Shown here one piece after another: positions 50,101 to 63,857 of a stretch of DNA of 64,000 nt (its first letter is position 1; the number at the start of each line of letters is the position of its first letter). The DNA lies in NCBI GenBank assembly GCA_024734555.1, contig JANPWX010000449.1:2998775-3062774 (forward strand), written 5' to 3'. The translations under genes were made by a program, and so were the position numbers. The notes below the pieces were generated by a model that ran no database searches, was not told the origin of the DNA, and was given only the letters and a program-made list of their open reading frames with translations. This DNA is from Trochalopteron elliotii (Eukaryota; Chordata; Aves; Passeriformes; Leiothrichidae).

Positions 50101-52424
50101 CACTCTCTTGGATCACTGTTTTGTAGATTCAGCTCTGTATGGCACAAGTTATATCACAATTACCTATATCTAAAGATAATCATAGCCTGCAGCTTAAATT
50201 TTTGAATCCTGTACCTCTATTCAGAGACTCAGAAACAGTTATATTTTTTTCTGAGACTGATCCATGCCAAAACCACACTTTTGACAGTTTTTTATTCATT
50301 CAAATCAGAAAAACCTCCATTTTCTTTTCTTAGCATTATTTTAAGCATTGCAAATTCCTAACCGAAGTTTGCAGTCATGACAGGTGTAATGCCTCACAGT
50401 CCACTGCTGAGATTTCAAGCACCCTGCTGCTGTTTTTGTCAGTCTAACTTCCCTCTAAGAACTTCTTAAGTAGCTGATCAGTACTTCTATTGTAGTTGAT
50501 CAGTATATATTTTTCTCTGGTTTCCAGAAGGCATGTCAAGCTAAACTGATCAGATATGAAACTGGATGCTCTGGACTAGTTAGGGAGATGTGCTAGAATT
50601 TTCAATAGGTATGGTTTCAGCCTCTTTTGTCCTCAGAGGAACTAAAGTGCTTTTTAAGATACCCATAAGTGCCCTGTGCCATTGGAGTAAATGGTTATGC
50701 AATATCTGCTGGTCTGTGCCCTGTTCTGTCTGTTATTACAATATCTGAGCTCTTCACAAGCATAGAAGAATCCATTGTTCCTCAGAACACCCTGGGGCTT
50801 TGAAATACAAAGTCCATCATGTCTGTGAGGAAAGAATGAAGACAAATAAGGGGTAAACCTTAAAGGTCCTTTAGGCTTGCAACACTGAGATGAACAACAT
50901 TTAGAAGGAGGCTAAGCCTGGGGCATTCTCATCTCCAGGTCAGTCAGCCCTGCGGAGAGTGAGGCACTTGTGCAACTGATCCTGAAAAACCCCTGAAGCT
51001 GTTAAAGACTTGATTTCAGATGGAGAAGGTACAATTTAAATGCTCCTGCAGGTTCCTACTCTGGTGAGTACCAGATGTTTGATGTGATGAATATAAGAGA
51101 AGTCATTGGACTGCATTTATCTCAAATACCAGAAAAGTTATTCTATACTTACAGCATAGGAGGGGGAAACCTGGGTAGAAAGCACTCAGTTAGAACAGGG
51201 ATCAAAACCAGGTTTCCTACATATCACACAGAGATCTACCCCAGCTGCAAGAAGGCCTTTGTTCTCCCCAGTGATTGTGTAGCAGTTCTACTTCGTGCAA
51301 TTTCTGGTTGACTATCTCTGAAATTCCATAGCAGCTCATGGACTGTAGGATTGTATCACTGCTTCTAGCACAGTAGCCTTGTAGAATCTTAGATGTGTGG
51401 GATGCTCAGATACCTCAGGTGTTTGGGGACTAACCAGTCCTTCCTCAGATCATCTGAGGCTCCTAACTGGACTGTGGCCTTTATTGCATAAAAAGAGATA
51501 ACAGATGTCCCTTGTCTACAGGGGGAAGGTCTTCTTAGTGTCACATTATTTTTTAACATGACCTTATTCCTGAGCGTTTACCTCATTAACTGTGCCAGTA
51601 GAAATCATTGAAAGGAGAATACTGTTTTGATTGGACTTGTGAATATCTTTCTCAGTATTTGTTGGTGTGAACTGGTGGAACCATGGTCTCCAGATGGGTC
51701 TTTCTTCATTAAAACATGTGACAGAAATCTGAGAATAGTATTGATGCCTCTGTAAAAGCCACATGTTTCTATGTGCTCCATAGCCTTAAGCCAAAAATAC
51801 TTTGTCCTACTCATGAAAGATGATGATTTTAGACACCTAGTTTTTAAAAAATAACCATTCCTTTTCACCAATATCATTGATACTGTGAATTATCTGCAAG
51901 TTATTCACAAGGTCTTTGGTGACATATTTACAGGTTTTCAGTATTCATACTATGCTATCCAAGTCAAACCATTTCATATCCACTCTATGAAAGGATGGTT
52001 TCCAAAGCAATCTTTGCCTTAAAAAACACTTCTGAACATACCATTCTTACCATGTCACACACCCAAGAAAAGAGAACTAGAGAGAGACATTTTCTTTTGA
52101 GCTTTCTCTTCATGGTTAAAATATCTCTAGAAACTGCTGTACTGGAGAGAATCTGTTGGTGCTAAGAAATCTGAAGTAGATTATGTGTAGAACTGTGTAC
52201 AATCTAGTATCCAACTGGCCAAGAAGGAACAACAGCTGGAGGGGTTGAGGCTGCAGGAAAAGAATGGATTCCTAATGTCTTGTTATCCTTCTGCCTTAGA
52301 GAAATGTATTGTATACTAGGAGACACTGCTAAACTTGGACTCAGGGACCTTAAGCAGATAGAGTGGTGGTAGGACTTAACCAGTATTTCTCCTTCATATG
52401 GCCAAGCTGATTCACTTCCACAGA
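44151..52424. other. Intergenic, no gene recognised
   Basis: About 8.3 kb. GC-richer patches occur at about 44245-44400 and 47990-48290; neither gave a confident transposon or gene match. The 125-codon minus frame at 47855-48232 lies in the second patch and shows no domain. The rest is AT-rich. Confidence 0.5.
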
Positions 52425-53125
52425 ATGATACATTCATAAAAATCATTTAGGTTGAAAAATGCTTTTAAAATCATGATATCCAAACATTAACTCAGAACTG
52501 CCAACTCCACTGCTAAATCTTGTGCCTCAGAAACTTGACTATACATCTTTTAAAAACTTCCAGGGATGGTGACTAAGCCACTTCCTTGGGCAATTTGTTC
52601 CAATGCTTCACAAACCTTTCCACAAATTTTTTTCCTAATTACCTCTCTAAAGGTTCTCTGGCACAACTTGAGGCCTTTTCCTCTTGTTCTGTCATTTGTT
52701 ACCTGGGAGAAGACACCAACCCCCACCTGGCTACACCCTCCTATCAGGTGGTTATACAGAGTGATCAGTTCCCCCCTGAGCCTGCTTTTCTCCAGGATAA
52801 ACACCCCCAGCTCCCTCAGCTGCTCCTCCCAGCACTTGTGCTCCAGACCCTTCCCCAGCTCCGCTGCCCTTCTCTGGACACGCTCCAGCCCCTCCATGTC
52901 TTTCTTGCAGGGAGGGGCCCAGAACTGAACACAGGATCTGAGGTGTGACCTCAGCAGTGCCCAGTGCAGGGGGACGGTCACTGCCCTGGTCCTGCTGGCC
53001 ACACCATGGCTGATCCAGGCCAGGATGCCATCGGCCTTCTCGGCCACCTGGGCACACCCTGGATCATGTTCAGTCACTGTCAATCAGCAACCCCAGGTCC
53101 TTTTCCACCAATTGCTTTCCAGTTA
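52425..53125 (-). mobile_element. CR1 retrotransposon, best-preserved copy, with an open ORF2 C-terminal remnant
   Basis: On the minus strand this is collinear with the CR1 3' third, from GGTGGAAAAGGACCTGGGGT to a degraded tail near 52440. The frame 53083-52550 is open for 177 codons and reads through the conserved ORF2 C-terminal region: [75 protein letters not shown]. This lies downstream of the reverse-transcriptase catalytic domain, so the copy has no enzymatic core and cannot move by itself. The open plus-strand frames here are shadows of it. Confidence 0.96.
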
Positions 53126-56100
53126 GTAGGTACATGATTTCTAGGATGTACTTGATACCACAATTGACATTCCTAGAGCAGAATTATGCTTCCTTTCACT
53201 GCACATATCCCACTAGCTTTTTTTCTAGTTTCTTTGAAGTCAGACAAAGTATAAAAGTGCAGACACATAGACAGTTATGTCAGATTTCCTCTTCTCTAAA
53301 TAATACTCCAAAATTACACTTCTCTCCTCTGTAGATTTACCTAGCATCAGCCACAAACATTTTCACTCTCTGGTTTGTTTACAAGAAAATTAAACTAACC
53401 TTAGGACTCAAAGATCAATATCACAATTTGTTGGAGGAATGACTAATCAAGCCCCTTAAACAAATAATTTGTGAACGGTTAGTACATGTTATACCCTGTT
53501 AATAGTTATGGAAAATTTAGAAATAAGCTTACAACCTGAACATTTACCAAAGGCTATGAAAACAGGGAGTCAGTTGAAGTTCAGTTAGTTCTCATTCATA
53601 AAATAAGTGAAGAAAACTTGTAGAATATGCAGAGCTCACATCTAACTAGCAGACAACACCACACAAAACCCACACCAAAAACAACATACAGATCTTGTGA
53701 GGGACCCAGCCAAGTCAATCAACTAAAGGAGAAGGTAGCCACACCAATAACATGGCCAGCTCCCAAAACAATAAAAGATCAAAGTCCTAAAATATTTCTT
53801 AGACACTGATCTATGTTTCACCTGGATAAAGATAACTAATAAAAAAGCATGACTCTATCACAGAATATCTGTGCCACCAGGTAAAGGAAACTGTGAGCTG
53901 TGGAACTATTTTTGCTTTTTTTTTCCTCCCCCCAAAAACAAACAAAACATGAGGGATTATGAGAAAAACCAAGTCCTCAGAAAGATTATAAAAATTTCAC
54001 CACGAAATCAGAGAATGATGCTCAGAGAAAGACAAAAAGACAATAGATCACAGTCTGCTGCCAAATTAAGAATCCTCAGTGCCGGGTTATAGAGGAAAAA
54101 AACACCAGATTTGCTGCAAAGATTTTTTCTCAAGACTGTGCTATATTTAGCTCTTCATGAGTGATCTTATGCCTTAAAATACATGTTATTTTCTGTGGCC
54201 CTACTTCTATAGTCTGTTCTGCCAGGAAATTATCTGGATTAGTTAAAAGCTAGAGCTGTAAGAACTTCATAGGGCTACTGGCCTCAATTTGGCTTGCACA
54301 GAAGGGCAAAGTTATTGAGAAGAACTGCTAGAGACAAGGGTCTCATGGTGGCTTCTTTCAGGTCAAGTTGAATGGAAGGCACAGGGAAAAAGTGTAGAAC
54401 ACAATGGAATAATGGCTCTAAATATAGCTTCAAGGAGAGGCTAGGCCATACTGCAGGAGATTACAAAATGTGTTTGAAGAAAATCATCTGTACCAGCACC
54501 TGCAGGAATATTGAGAAAGACAACAAAATGAAGTTAACTGGTGACATCAGTGCTAGGGAAATCTCCAGCAATCCTTCTCATGGTCACCAATAATGCCTGG
54601 AAGGAGGCTCAGTGGCAGCTGGTTTGGCTCCCACACTGTTTCTGCATCCTCACCTTCCTCATCACCCAAAGCAGAAGGCAAACACAGAAGACTGTCTGCA
54701 CTGCACCACTGAAGCTGTGCAGTGGAGACAGTTTTTCTTCACTTTACCCGGGCAGAAAATACTCCAATCTAAACAGGAGACTCCATGAAATGCTTCACTG
54801 CTGTTACTGTCAAGTGTGCATTTCACAGGCATGCTCAGCTGCTGACAGAAGAGCCAATAGTCCATCTGGTGACTTCAGGCACAGGGAGATCTCAGATATT
54901 AGCCGAGCAAAGGTTTATCATAAGAGTTTGAGTTGTCTAAAGAAGAGACTTGTAGATCAGCTAATTCTTTCAGGAAGGGGATGGAGCTAGATCAGTTTTA
55001 CAAATGAGAAAAGATCACTTGGAGAGTTTTTGTAATATGGTATTGTATGTACTTTTCATGTAAATTAAAAAGTACATAAATAACATTTTGTTATTTATGA
55101 ATAACAAAAATTATACAAAAAAATTATATAATCATAAATGTTGTAAGTTTCTCAATTTCTCCACTTCTACTGTGCTGCTGGAAATGTAAATTCAAGCTGC
55201 TTTTTAAAGAGAAGTCTTGAAAGATTTCAAAATTCATGATGCATTCCTGCAACAGTGCAGCTAAAAAAACTACACTTTGATTTTAGTGTGAGGGAAGTTA
55301 TTCTGTGTGTTGATAAATACACCTCAATGAGATAAGTGTTCCACAGTCCTGCCCAAGACTTCACTTGGTCTCCCCAGGAGCTGTGGAGTGTTTCCAACAG
55401 AGAAACAAAGGCAGGAGTACATTCTCTTTAAAGCCAGGCAGAAGTTATGAGACCCTCACGTAGCAAGTGCCAGCGTTCAGCACTGTGCAAAACTACTGTG
55501 TAAATGTATGCAAACAGCTGCCATCCCTTCAAATTTGCACAAAGCCTTGGACATCTCAGATGCTGGAACAGGAGCACGGCCAGCAGCAGATTCTCCTTCA
55601 GGCAGCCAGAGCAGTGCTAGCTCGCTGCAGCCTTGTAAGGGAGTAGAGGAGTTCCTTGGGCAAGCTGGGCAGCAGCATCATCAGGCCTCTCACAAAACCT
55701 GATTTATGTGCAGCAAGCTCTGAGCCTGACAACGTGAGGAACAGCAGGCCCCAGCTGATGTTAATGGTGTTATACCAGGGAATAGCTTTCTTTGGACTCA
55801 GGAAGGTCCTCAGGCATCAATTCTGATAAAGAGCAGAGTATTAATTTCAGGATGGTCATTTCCCAGATTTGGCAGAGACAGCAGAGCCCCTGGAAGGCAG
55901 GCTAAATACAGAATCATATGTACAAATTAGAGGAATTGTCTGGGGAAAACTCCAAAGAGAATATAATTCAATTACAATGTGAACAGAAATCTACATTTGT
56001 CTGCAGAATCCTTCTGGAAACAACTGAATATATAGGAATTCAGCCCAAAAAATTGTATCCAATGGTTATGGTAGATCAGGAATGAAATGAATGTCACCTG

Positions 56101-57339
56101 TGACATGCTCACAAGAAAGACTAGCACAATCTGAAGGTGAGCTTGTTAGACAAAATCATATTACTGCTCTGTTTTGTATTGGCAGGGTCTCAACCAGACA
56201 GACACAACTACTATGAGACATAAAAAAATTCAGAAGATATTATCTTAAATGAGAAGTGTCTAAAAAGCATAACTTTTGAGGAAAAAATTGTGGTTCAGCT
56301 TGAAAGAATAGACTGAAATGACAGTTTTCCTCAAATTCATGGAGACTGTGGCAAAGAGGAAGAGAATAATATGCTCTGATCAATGCTGGAACAGTATGGC
56401 CTGACAATGTAGCAAGAAAATTTCAGACACCTTTACAGACAGTAGAGGCGGTGTATGGGTTATGGTTGCTGTGGAGTCACCATCATCTGAGATCTTAAAA
56501 GCAGACCAAGACAAGATATTTATAAATCCGACCCCATGTCAGGATAAGGGCTGGACTACCAGTCTGTGGGTTTTTAAAAGACCAGACTTACTGTTTTTGT
56601 TGACCCATCAATGCTGACAATAATTTAAAATACTTTCAAGTTTTGTCTTTCAGAATACGCCGTTTAAGGCAAAGCTGATAAGCAACACAGCACACAACAA
56701 ATGTGTGGGAGTCTGACCCCACTGGGGCAGATTTTTAGTAGATCTCAAAGATTTTTCCAGTCATACTCCCACAGAATTCTTCAGAAACTTGCGATTCTCC
56801 TTACAGATTTCAAGAAAAAGACAATGCCTATATTCACCCAGAGAAGCAAGAACTGGTAAGGATTCTAGAGGAGGTCTGGGAATTCGAAATCAACATTGTA
56901 TTTTAAATTCTTGCATTCACGTCTCCACCAATAAAGCCCAAAGTAAATACATGAACAGAAAACAAATTGGACAGAGGAAATAAATCTCCCTCTTTCTGGT
57001 TTATGACTTCTCTGACCAGATATTGAGAGGGATTGCTGGTGTAGCTGCCAGCGATTCCCTCATCCTAGACCAAACAAATAGCTTATTTTTTTTGGATATT
57101 TTAGATATTTTAAGAAATTACAGGATTTGAACTCCAGATGAGAAGAAACATGCTCCCACTTGAATTTTCAGTTGCAATATATCTAGCAGTTATTTTAGTG
57201 TGAGCTCAAAGTGTAACCTATTCAGTACTCAAAATACAGAGTCCATATCTGGTTTTGAATAGTTAATGATAATTTTTCTGACCATATCAATCATTTTATA
57301 TCCTGTGGGTTCCAGTCACTTTTAATAATACCTCTAACC
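53126..57339. other. Intergenic, no gene recognised
   Basis: AT-rich. It contains adjoining hairpins at 55049-55099 in an A/T-only neighbourhood. The 149-codon plus frame at 54541-54990 shows no recognisable domain. Confidence 0.55.
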
Positions 57340-57488
57340 ACAAAAAAAAAGAAAAAAAAATAAAAAGAAAGAAAACCCAAACCAACAAACCAAAACAACA
57401 ACAACAAAAAAACCCCCCAAAAACAACAACAACAAAAAAACCCCAAACAAACAAAAAAAAAAAACCCACAAAAAACTCAAAACCAAAA
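57340..57488. repeat. A/C-rich simple repeat with AAC units
   Basis: Long A runs interspersed with ACAACAACA and CCCC blocks. The minus-strand frame across it is just Phe/Gly/Val-rich low complexity. Confidence 0.93.
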
Positions 57489-60400
57489 GAGGATTTATTT
57501 TTAACCATAGATTTATTTTGTCCCTGGAATTTGGCCCTTCATTTCTGATTCATAGTGGAAAAAAAAGAAAGTTAGGATTCTGTTTCTGAGATTTAACCTA
57601 TACTAAAAGAACATTACCGTTTCAGATCCAGAAGACAGCTATATTTTGCCAAACTCTTTCCTCACAGAAGACTAAATTCGTAGTTCATTTAGTTCCCACT
57701 ACAAAGGACAAATACTTTCTTTTCCTGGTCTGGATTAACCACAAAGTGAAAATTCTTCTATTTTAGCATCAAAAACCATTGAGGTAAGTCCAGTGATTTT
57801 TAATAACAGTGTCATGCCCTAATATTTTGAGATCAGTAGACATTTGATTACACTCAAAGGGTGAATTTGTATATACATGTGTGCAAGTACGTATATTTAT
57901 ATAGAATTGTGTATAAAATTGTCCTTGTACAAATATAGATGCAGATACAAATAGACAAATTACATTGTATAGATACATGCATACAGGAAAATATATGTTA
58001 CATATTCACAATATTATTGTATATTTCTTGCAAATGCAAATTCCTAAATATATAAATGATGTAAGAAGATGAGGAAGAGGTTAAAAAGAAGGTTTGGAAA
58101 AAAGTAAACTTTTCCCAATAAGGAATTTGATCTAATATAAAGTTTCTGACCCTTAATGTACAGAAGCAATAGGAAATAGTGCTAGTCAAGAGGAGGAAAA
58201 AATAGTTTTCTAGTGACATAAAAAGTGATAATAAACCTTCACTCTCCCATTTCTGACTATTCTCTCCATTTTCAGGGAAAAAACATTCTCAGTGTTTCTA
58301 GAGCACTGGTAGATTGTTTCTTCAGACAGTCCTTTGTCATTTTGATGCTTTCTGAGGTCAGATTCTAGGATCAGTATGTAAAAGTGCAGTGAGTAACAAT
58401 ATGAATGAAAGCAATTCTAATTTTTCATGAAAATATACTTTTTTTGGTCCTTAGTCCAGTAAATAGATCCAGAACATGGCAGTTTGGTGTAGACCTTCAG
58501 ACTGCTTGAGAGCAGCCCATAGAGGGGTAACTGGAGCTCTGGCAGTTCTGGATGGATTCCTGCAGGCAAAGTTTCCTGCTCTGTGGAGGCCTGTTGGGCA
58601 GTAAGAACACACAGATCCCTTCCCAATGCACCCCTAATTTCACAGGGGCTCTTCAGGGTTAGAAATCCAACAGCCATGAAAGCAGTAACGACAGCAGAAG
58701 CTGATGGCAGCACCATACCTAAGGCTATACTCCAAGAGAACCTGTAAGAGTAGGAAGATACCTTTCTTCCCCAGCAGTGAGAGCCTTCTAATGCCCTTTA
58801 TTCTGCTTATCACAAAGCGTTAGCACCAAATGCACGCAAGCCAGCTCTATCTCTTGGAGAAGAGTCTTGCTGTTTATAGCTGTGAGGAGTGATTTAGTGT
58901 TTCCTTACTGAGCACTGGTGTCATGCAGAAAATACAGCAATGAGACATTCATGCCTTGATTTCCCCGAAAGGATTTTTTTTTCCAAAATTCCACCAGGCA
59001 AACTGCTTTGGTCATTGTTTTCCAGTGAGAGGACAAGTCCTTTATCATATACTTGTTCCATACAACCCTCATCATTTGGACTTGGAAAGCAGCTGTGCCA
59101 ACCTTATTGTCTATGTGTCCTCTCAAAAACCTTTGAAAAACAAGAACATTTCCAACCATAAACAGTGAAATGCATTTACTCTGTTCTTCTGAGTCTTCCT
59201 TCTATCCCATATTATTTCCCAAACCTTCTTATCTGCTGTTAGATACGAAAGTCCTGGGGAAAGATAAAGTCACAAAGTTTGCTCAAACGTCACCTGATTG
59301 CTTGTTGCCTTCTGAGCCACAGCATGCAGATTGCAGCACTGGCTTTAGTAAAAATTACTTATAAAAATGAAAGTGTTAAAACATTATACAGCAATAAATG
59401 GCTTTGCCTTTTCCAGGTAACTGGCAATTTCAGCTCATCTTTTAGCAGGCATAGAAAACCTATGGTCAATTTACTCACATCTCTCCTCTGCCTGCCAAGG
59501 CTTAAGAGCAAGGGAAGAAAATGAATAGACACAAGGCCATGTCACGTAATCATCAATTTTCTGCAGAATAAAATCCAGACACTGGATTAATTCAACCCTC
59601 ATGACCTTGCTAGGACTGGAGATGTGCCAGTCCCAAGAGAAGAAACTAGATGTAAGACAAGTAAACATAAGTCACAAGGACAGTGATCATTAAAATGATA
59701 TTTCGTATGTATAAATGAGGCAACAGCCAGTCAATTAGCAGACGTGGGATGGTAAGGATCAGAAATACAAAAACACAGCCTGACAGAACTGCAGTTTTCA
59801 GTGGCCACCACTGCAGCATGACCCCAGGAAATATGTGCAGTCTAAAACCATGCAATATGTTCAAGCTGTGCCACCACTGTGGAATTCTGTGATGCCTCAA
59901 GACAGTGGGATGGGTGACTGGAATGTTTTATTTTCTGTGAGTAAAATGAAGACAGCCTCGAGGCTATTCTGCAATGTGAGCCATCTGGGAGTAGCATGGG
60001 AGAGCCAAAAACATGGAGCTGAGGATTATATTCTCACTGACTCCTCTGTAAAGCCAGAGCAGAACTGGGGTGAGGAGCACCAGCCACGGGACACTTGCAG
60101 AGCTGAAAGGTGCACTGGTCCCAGTCCTCGTGCCTTCTCCCACTGGGCCAGCACAGATTTACTGCCTACAAGGGTCAGAGGCCAGGGCCCTGCCTAGTTC
60201 CTGAGTTGTGTTTGAACTCCAAGGCTGCTGGGTCAAAATCTCTGTACTATTTCCAAATATTATATATGCCCAAAGAGGTCATTTACTCATGGGCTTCTCT
60301 TAAAAAATTCTGGCTCCATCCTGAGTGAGAAAAGTACACACAAACCCTGTACAAAGCTACCACAATGGCTGGCTATTGGATTTGGGAGATATTTGCATTG

Positions 60401-61436
60401 ATTAAAAAATAATGAATGAAAACAGACATCATAGTAAAACATCATCTTTAAAAAAAATAATAAATTTAATACAAATCCAGGGATGAAGAAGGAATCAAAA
60501 TACATTTCATATTTAGCTATAACCTAATAAAGTTTATCCATGACATTTAAGATACAAAAAATCCAACTCATTTGACCATAATCCAGAGCAGGTTCTCTGC
60601 TTCTCTCTCTTGGTTCTCCCATGCCAAACCAGCTCTGTCAAACTCTCACATCCTAGCAGCTGTTACAAAATTAATATTGAGCATTGATGAACAAGGGTTT
60701 ATTGGGAAAAAATGGTGCAAGGTAGGAAATGAGAGAAAATAGTTTGGAGTTGTTTTTTAAGAAAGAGCACAATGTGAAAATAGGCAAAGTAGCTTTCGTG
60801 CTTGGAATCTTGGCCAGAGAAGTGACAGCAGATACATTTTAAGACTTAAAAGTTCCTATATTCAGGGATTTAAAACATTTGTAGTAAGTTCTACCTGAGG
60901 TGTGACTTTTTACAGACCTTCATTCTGATGATATAATATCTTTCTAAAGAATTGCTGAGACAATTTTCAAGGCAGCTTTCTAACACTGCTGCATCAGATT
61001 AGAATATTTTTCTTATCCATACAAATTTTATACTCTGCAAGGCTTTCTAAGTAGGGATAAGACCTAATTTTTGCCTATGTTGGTTTGTCTTTTTGGGGCT
61101 TTGCTTGGCTGATTGTTACTTGGTTGTTTTCCCTGGCTGGAGAAATAAAATAAACAAATACTGTAAGTCTGCTGTGTTTAGATGAGAGGGAAGTGATTAA
61201 TCATAGACATAGAAGACATGCATAAAAAATAATAAAAAAATTCACAAATTCACCAAGGGAAAAGTGAAAGGGTGAAATCTCAGATGTTTTCTTGCATCCA
61301 TTCTGGAACACAAGCCAGAGGCTTTGTAAACATGGTCAGCCCAGGATCCCAAATAGTTGCTTTGGTTAAATATAGGCAACACATTCAATTACTGAGGCTT
61401 GTAAATGTGTTAAAGTCATCCATAATAATCAAAGAC
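57489..61436. other. Intergenic; two hydrophobic minus-strand frames of unknown meaning
   Basis: 57850-58030 is an imperfect TA/TG-rich low-complexity stretch. Two minus-strand frames, 58417-58797 and 59646-59900, encode hydrophobic segments (see findings). I could not join them into a gene. No transposon recognised. Confidence 0.5.
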
Positions 61437-61790
61437 TTATAGAATTATGGAATATTCTAGTTTTGAAGGAAGTGCAAGAGATCATCTGGACCAGCCTCCT
61501 GAACAAAGTAGATCCAAATCCTGTTAATGTGGCTCAAAACTTAGTCCACTCATTTTTTTAAATCTGAAAAGATTAAGACTACGTAGTGTCTGTGAGCAGC
61601 CTCTGGCAGTGTTTGAACATGTCCAGTGGGAAAATGCTTTTCCTAATATCTGGCCCAGCTTTACTGTCTTGCATCTTGTGCCAATGGCCTCTCATTTTCA
61701 TGGTGTGATCAAGGTGTGTAACTGTAAACATGAAATGGTTTCCACAGCCTTTGAGTATTTTTACTGCCATCATTGCTTCACTTGACCGTC
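61437..61790 (-). mobile_element. CR1 retrotransposon, old 3' fragment (minus)
   Basis: Reversed CR1 layout: AGAATTATGGAATATTCTAG, GAGATCATCTGGACCAGCCT, CCAGTGGGAAAATGCTTTTC, CTTGTGCCAATGGCCTCTCA, GAGTATTTTTACTGCCATCA. Heavily substituted. The minus frame at 61579-61773 is a remnant of it. Confidence 0.85.
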
Positions 61791-61849
61791 TGTTTTATAG
61801 GAAAGGTTGCATGGGAATGCCCAATGCACTGTAAAAATCAGACAATGTT

Positions 61850-61990
61850 GGTGTATGTATGTCTAATAATATGTGCATATGTGTTATACATGTATAATAT
61901 TTGTGTATGTGTAATACACAGGGATGCGTGGTAGATACAAATGTACACATAAACATGTATGTGACAGATGTACATTTACATGAACACACG
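61850..61990. repeat. Imperfect TG/TA-rich low-complexity repeat
   Basis: Alternating GTGTATGTATG, ATACATGTATA and ACATGTATGTG words without a strict period, as in an old decayed microsatellite. Cys/His/Thr-rich ORFs here follow from it. Confidence 0.75.
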
Positions 61991-63857
61991 TGGATAAGGG
62001 TAGTGCAGAGCCTGCATGTTTGTGTCCCTGTGAGCCTTTTGCCAGCACTGCTCAGTGAGATGAGAGTGCAGGTTTGGCAAGGCTGTGCACAGCCTTTCCA
62101 TCTCCTGCTTTTCAAGCAAACCCAGGGCATTACTGCCCCAGCGTGGTGCATTGTGCTCTTGCAAGTGCCTTGAAAATTGCTGGTCTAGAATTCACTGAAT
62201 TTTTTTCTTACTTTGATCCTTAAAGATTTACCACATTGATACTAATTCAAACAGAGTTTTGTTTTAATTTTCACTTCAGTTTCCCTGAACCTCAAATAAT
62301 AGGGGTGCTATTAGACTAGGCAGCTCCAAAAGAGACGTAATGTGCTTTTTGTTTAAGAAACTATACACAAAAGAATATACAGCAAATGAACATAATCACT
62401 TCAACACAGATTGTTTAGAACATTTGTTGGAAGTGGTGCCTTCCTTGTGATTTTCTTTGGTTTGGTCAACCAGGCTCATGCCTGGAGAGACCTCGTGGAG
62501 GCATTAGCTCCAGTCACACTGCATTTTCCCACAGGCCCACACAACACAAAGCATGTGCTCTGAGAGGCACTGGGCATCATTGCTTCCCTTAGATGGCTGC
62601 AATTCTTGCACCTGTATAGCTTCTAAAGCCTTACTCTGTCTGATTTGTAGGCTTTCTGACCAATCTGTTCATCCTGAGTGGGCCACATGAATGACAATTG
62701 ACAATATGTCAAAATAACAGTACTGTGGGCATTACAACAGTGGCCTCAGGCTGGGAGAACATCATATTCCCATGTCAGGTCCATATGCACTTTAGCTAGG
62801 AATAATCTTGAACCGATTTTGAAGGTGTATATGAGCTCAGTCAGCCTCCATGTTTGGCTTTTTCATCCAGCCAATCTCGATGGGAGACAGGTTTCAGCTG
62901 GCATTAAGGCCTGGTGTTCATGCTTGCCAGGCAGGTTTACAGGCACAATGCCAGGAAGATGGAGCTCATGACTGCAGAGGGAGAAAGAGCCACCAGATGA
63001 TCAGGGGCTCATGCATTTTATTTATAGTGATACCCAGCCATGACATCCAATGTATCCAACTGCTGTTACAGGCTGAGGGTGCAGGTAAAAGATGAATGGG
63101 GATATAGGGCTTGAATTTTATAGGGCTGCAACATGCTGAAGGGGATTTATCTGTATTACAGTTGTTTATAGCCATTTTTAGGGCTGAAGATACCTTCTCC
63201 CAGAAGAAACTGGGCTTTTAAGGTCTCTTCATAATACAATCCTTTTATAATGTAAACAAGAAATAAGAATGGGGACAGTGGTTCTGACTTTCAGAATTTG
63301 GTTTGGTCAGACAAGTGCATTTCTTTTGTATTTCCTCTTGGTTTTGTAGAAAGATTTCTGAAAAACTGATGTAATAAATTCAATTACTCATATCTTAATA
63401 AATCTACTGCACAAAGATAAGTACTTTATATTATAATTGTTACTGAATCAATTAAGCTATTTCCTAATTATTAATTCAAACCTCCGACCACAATATTGAG
63501 CTTATGTTTGCCAAGGCACTGCTGTGGGACAGTATTGTTTTCAAGCTGACTTGGAAGTGTTATTAAGAAAAAGGGTAGGAGGAATGTGGAAATACAGTTG
63601 GAAAATAAAATGTTGTTAAAATATTTGCTTTATTGGAAAGAGAATGATACTTTCTGCATTTACATATCCAGTTAAGACATTTACAGGGGTGGACTTAGCA
63701 GAAGGTAGAGTTTAACGGTACTGCTGCAGACAGTGAGTGTGCAGCAAGAGGGAATGTAGCTCTCATAAACTGAAGAAAATGTGATTGATATACTTCTGGG
63801 CTATAGCAAATTTTCTCTTTGATCCAGACAGTAGTTATATTTATTTGGTATAGCACT
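61991..63857. other. Intergenic, no gene recognised
   Basis: Mixed composition. No transposon or exon recognised. The 81-codon plus frame at 62850-63095 and the overlapping minus frame have no domain. Confidence 0.55.

Noticed and set aside
54541..54990. 149-codon plus frame
   Set aside because: Second-longest gap-free frame outside the PGR island, but no motif, no splice context and unremarkable composition; consistent with chance.
57296..57508. Phe/Gly/Val-rich minus frame
   Set aside because: Pure translation of the A/C-rich simple repeat.
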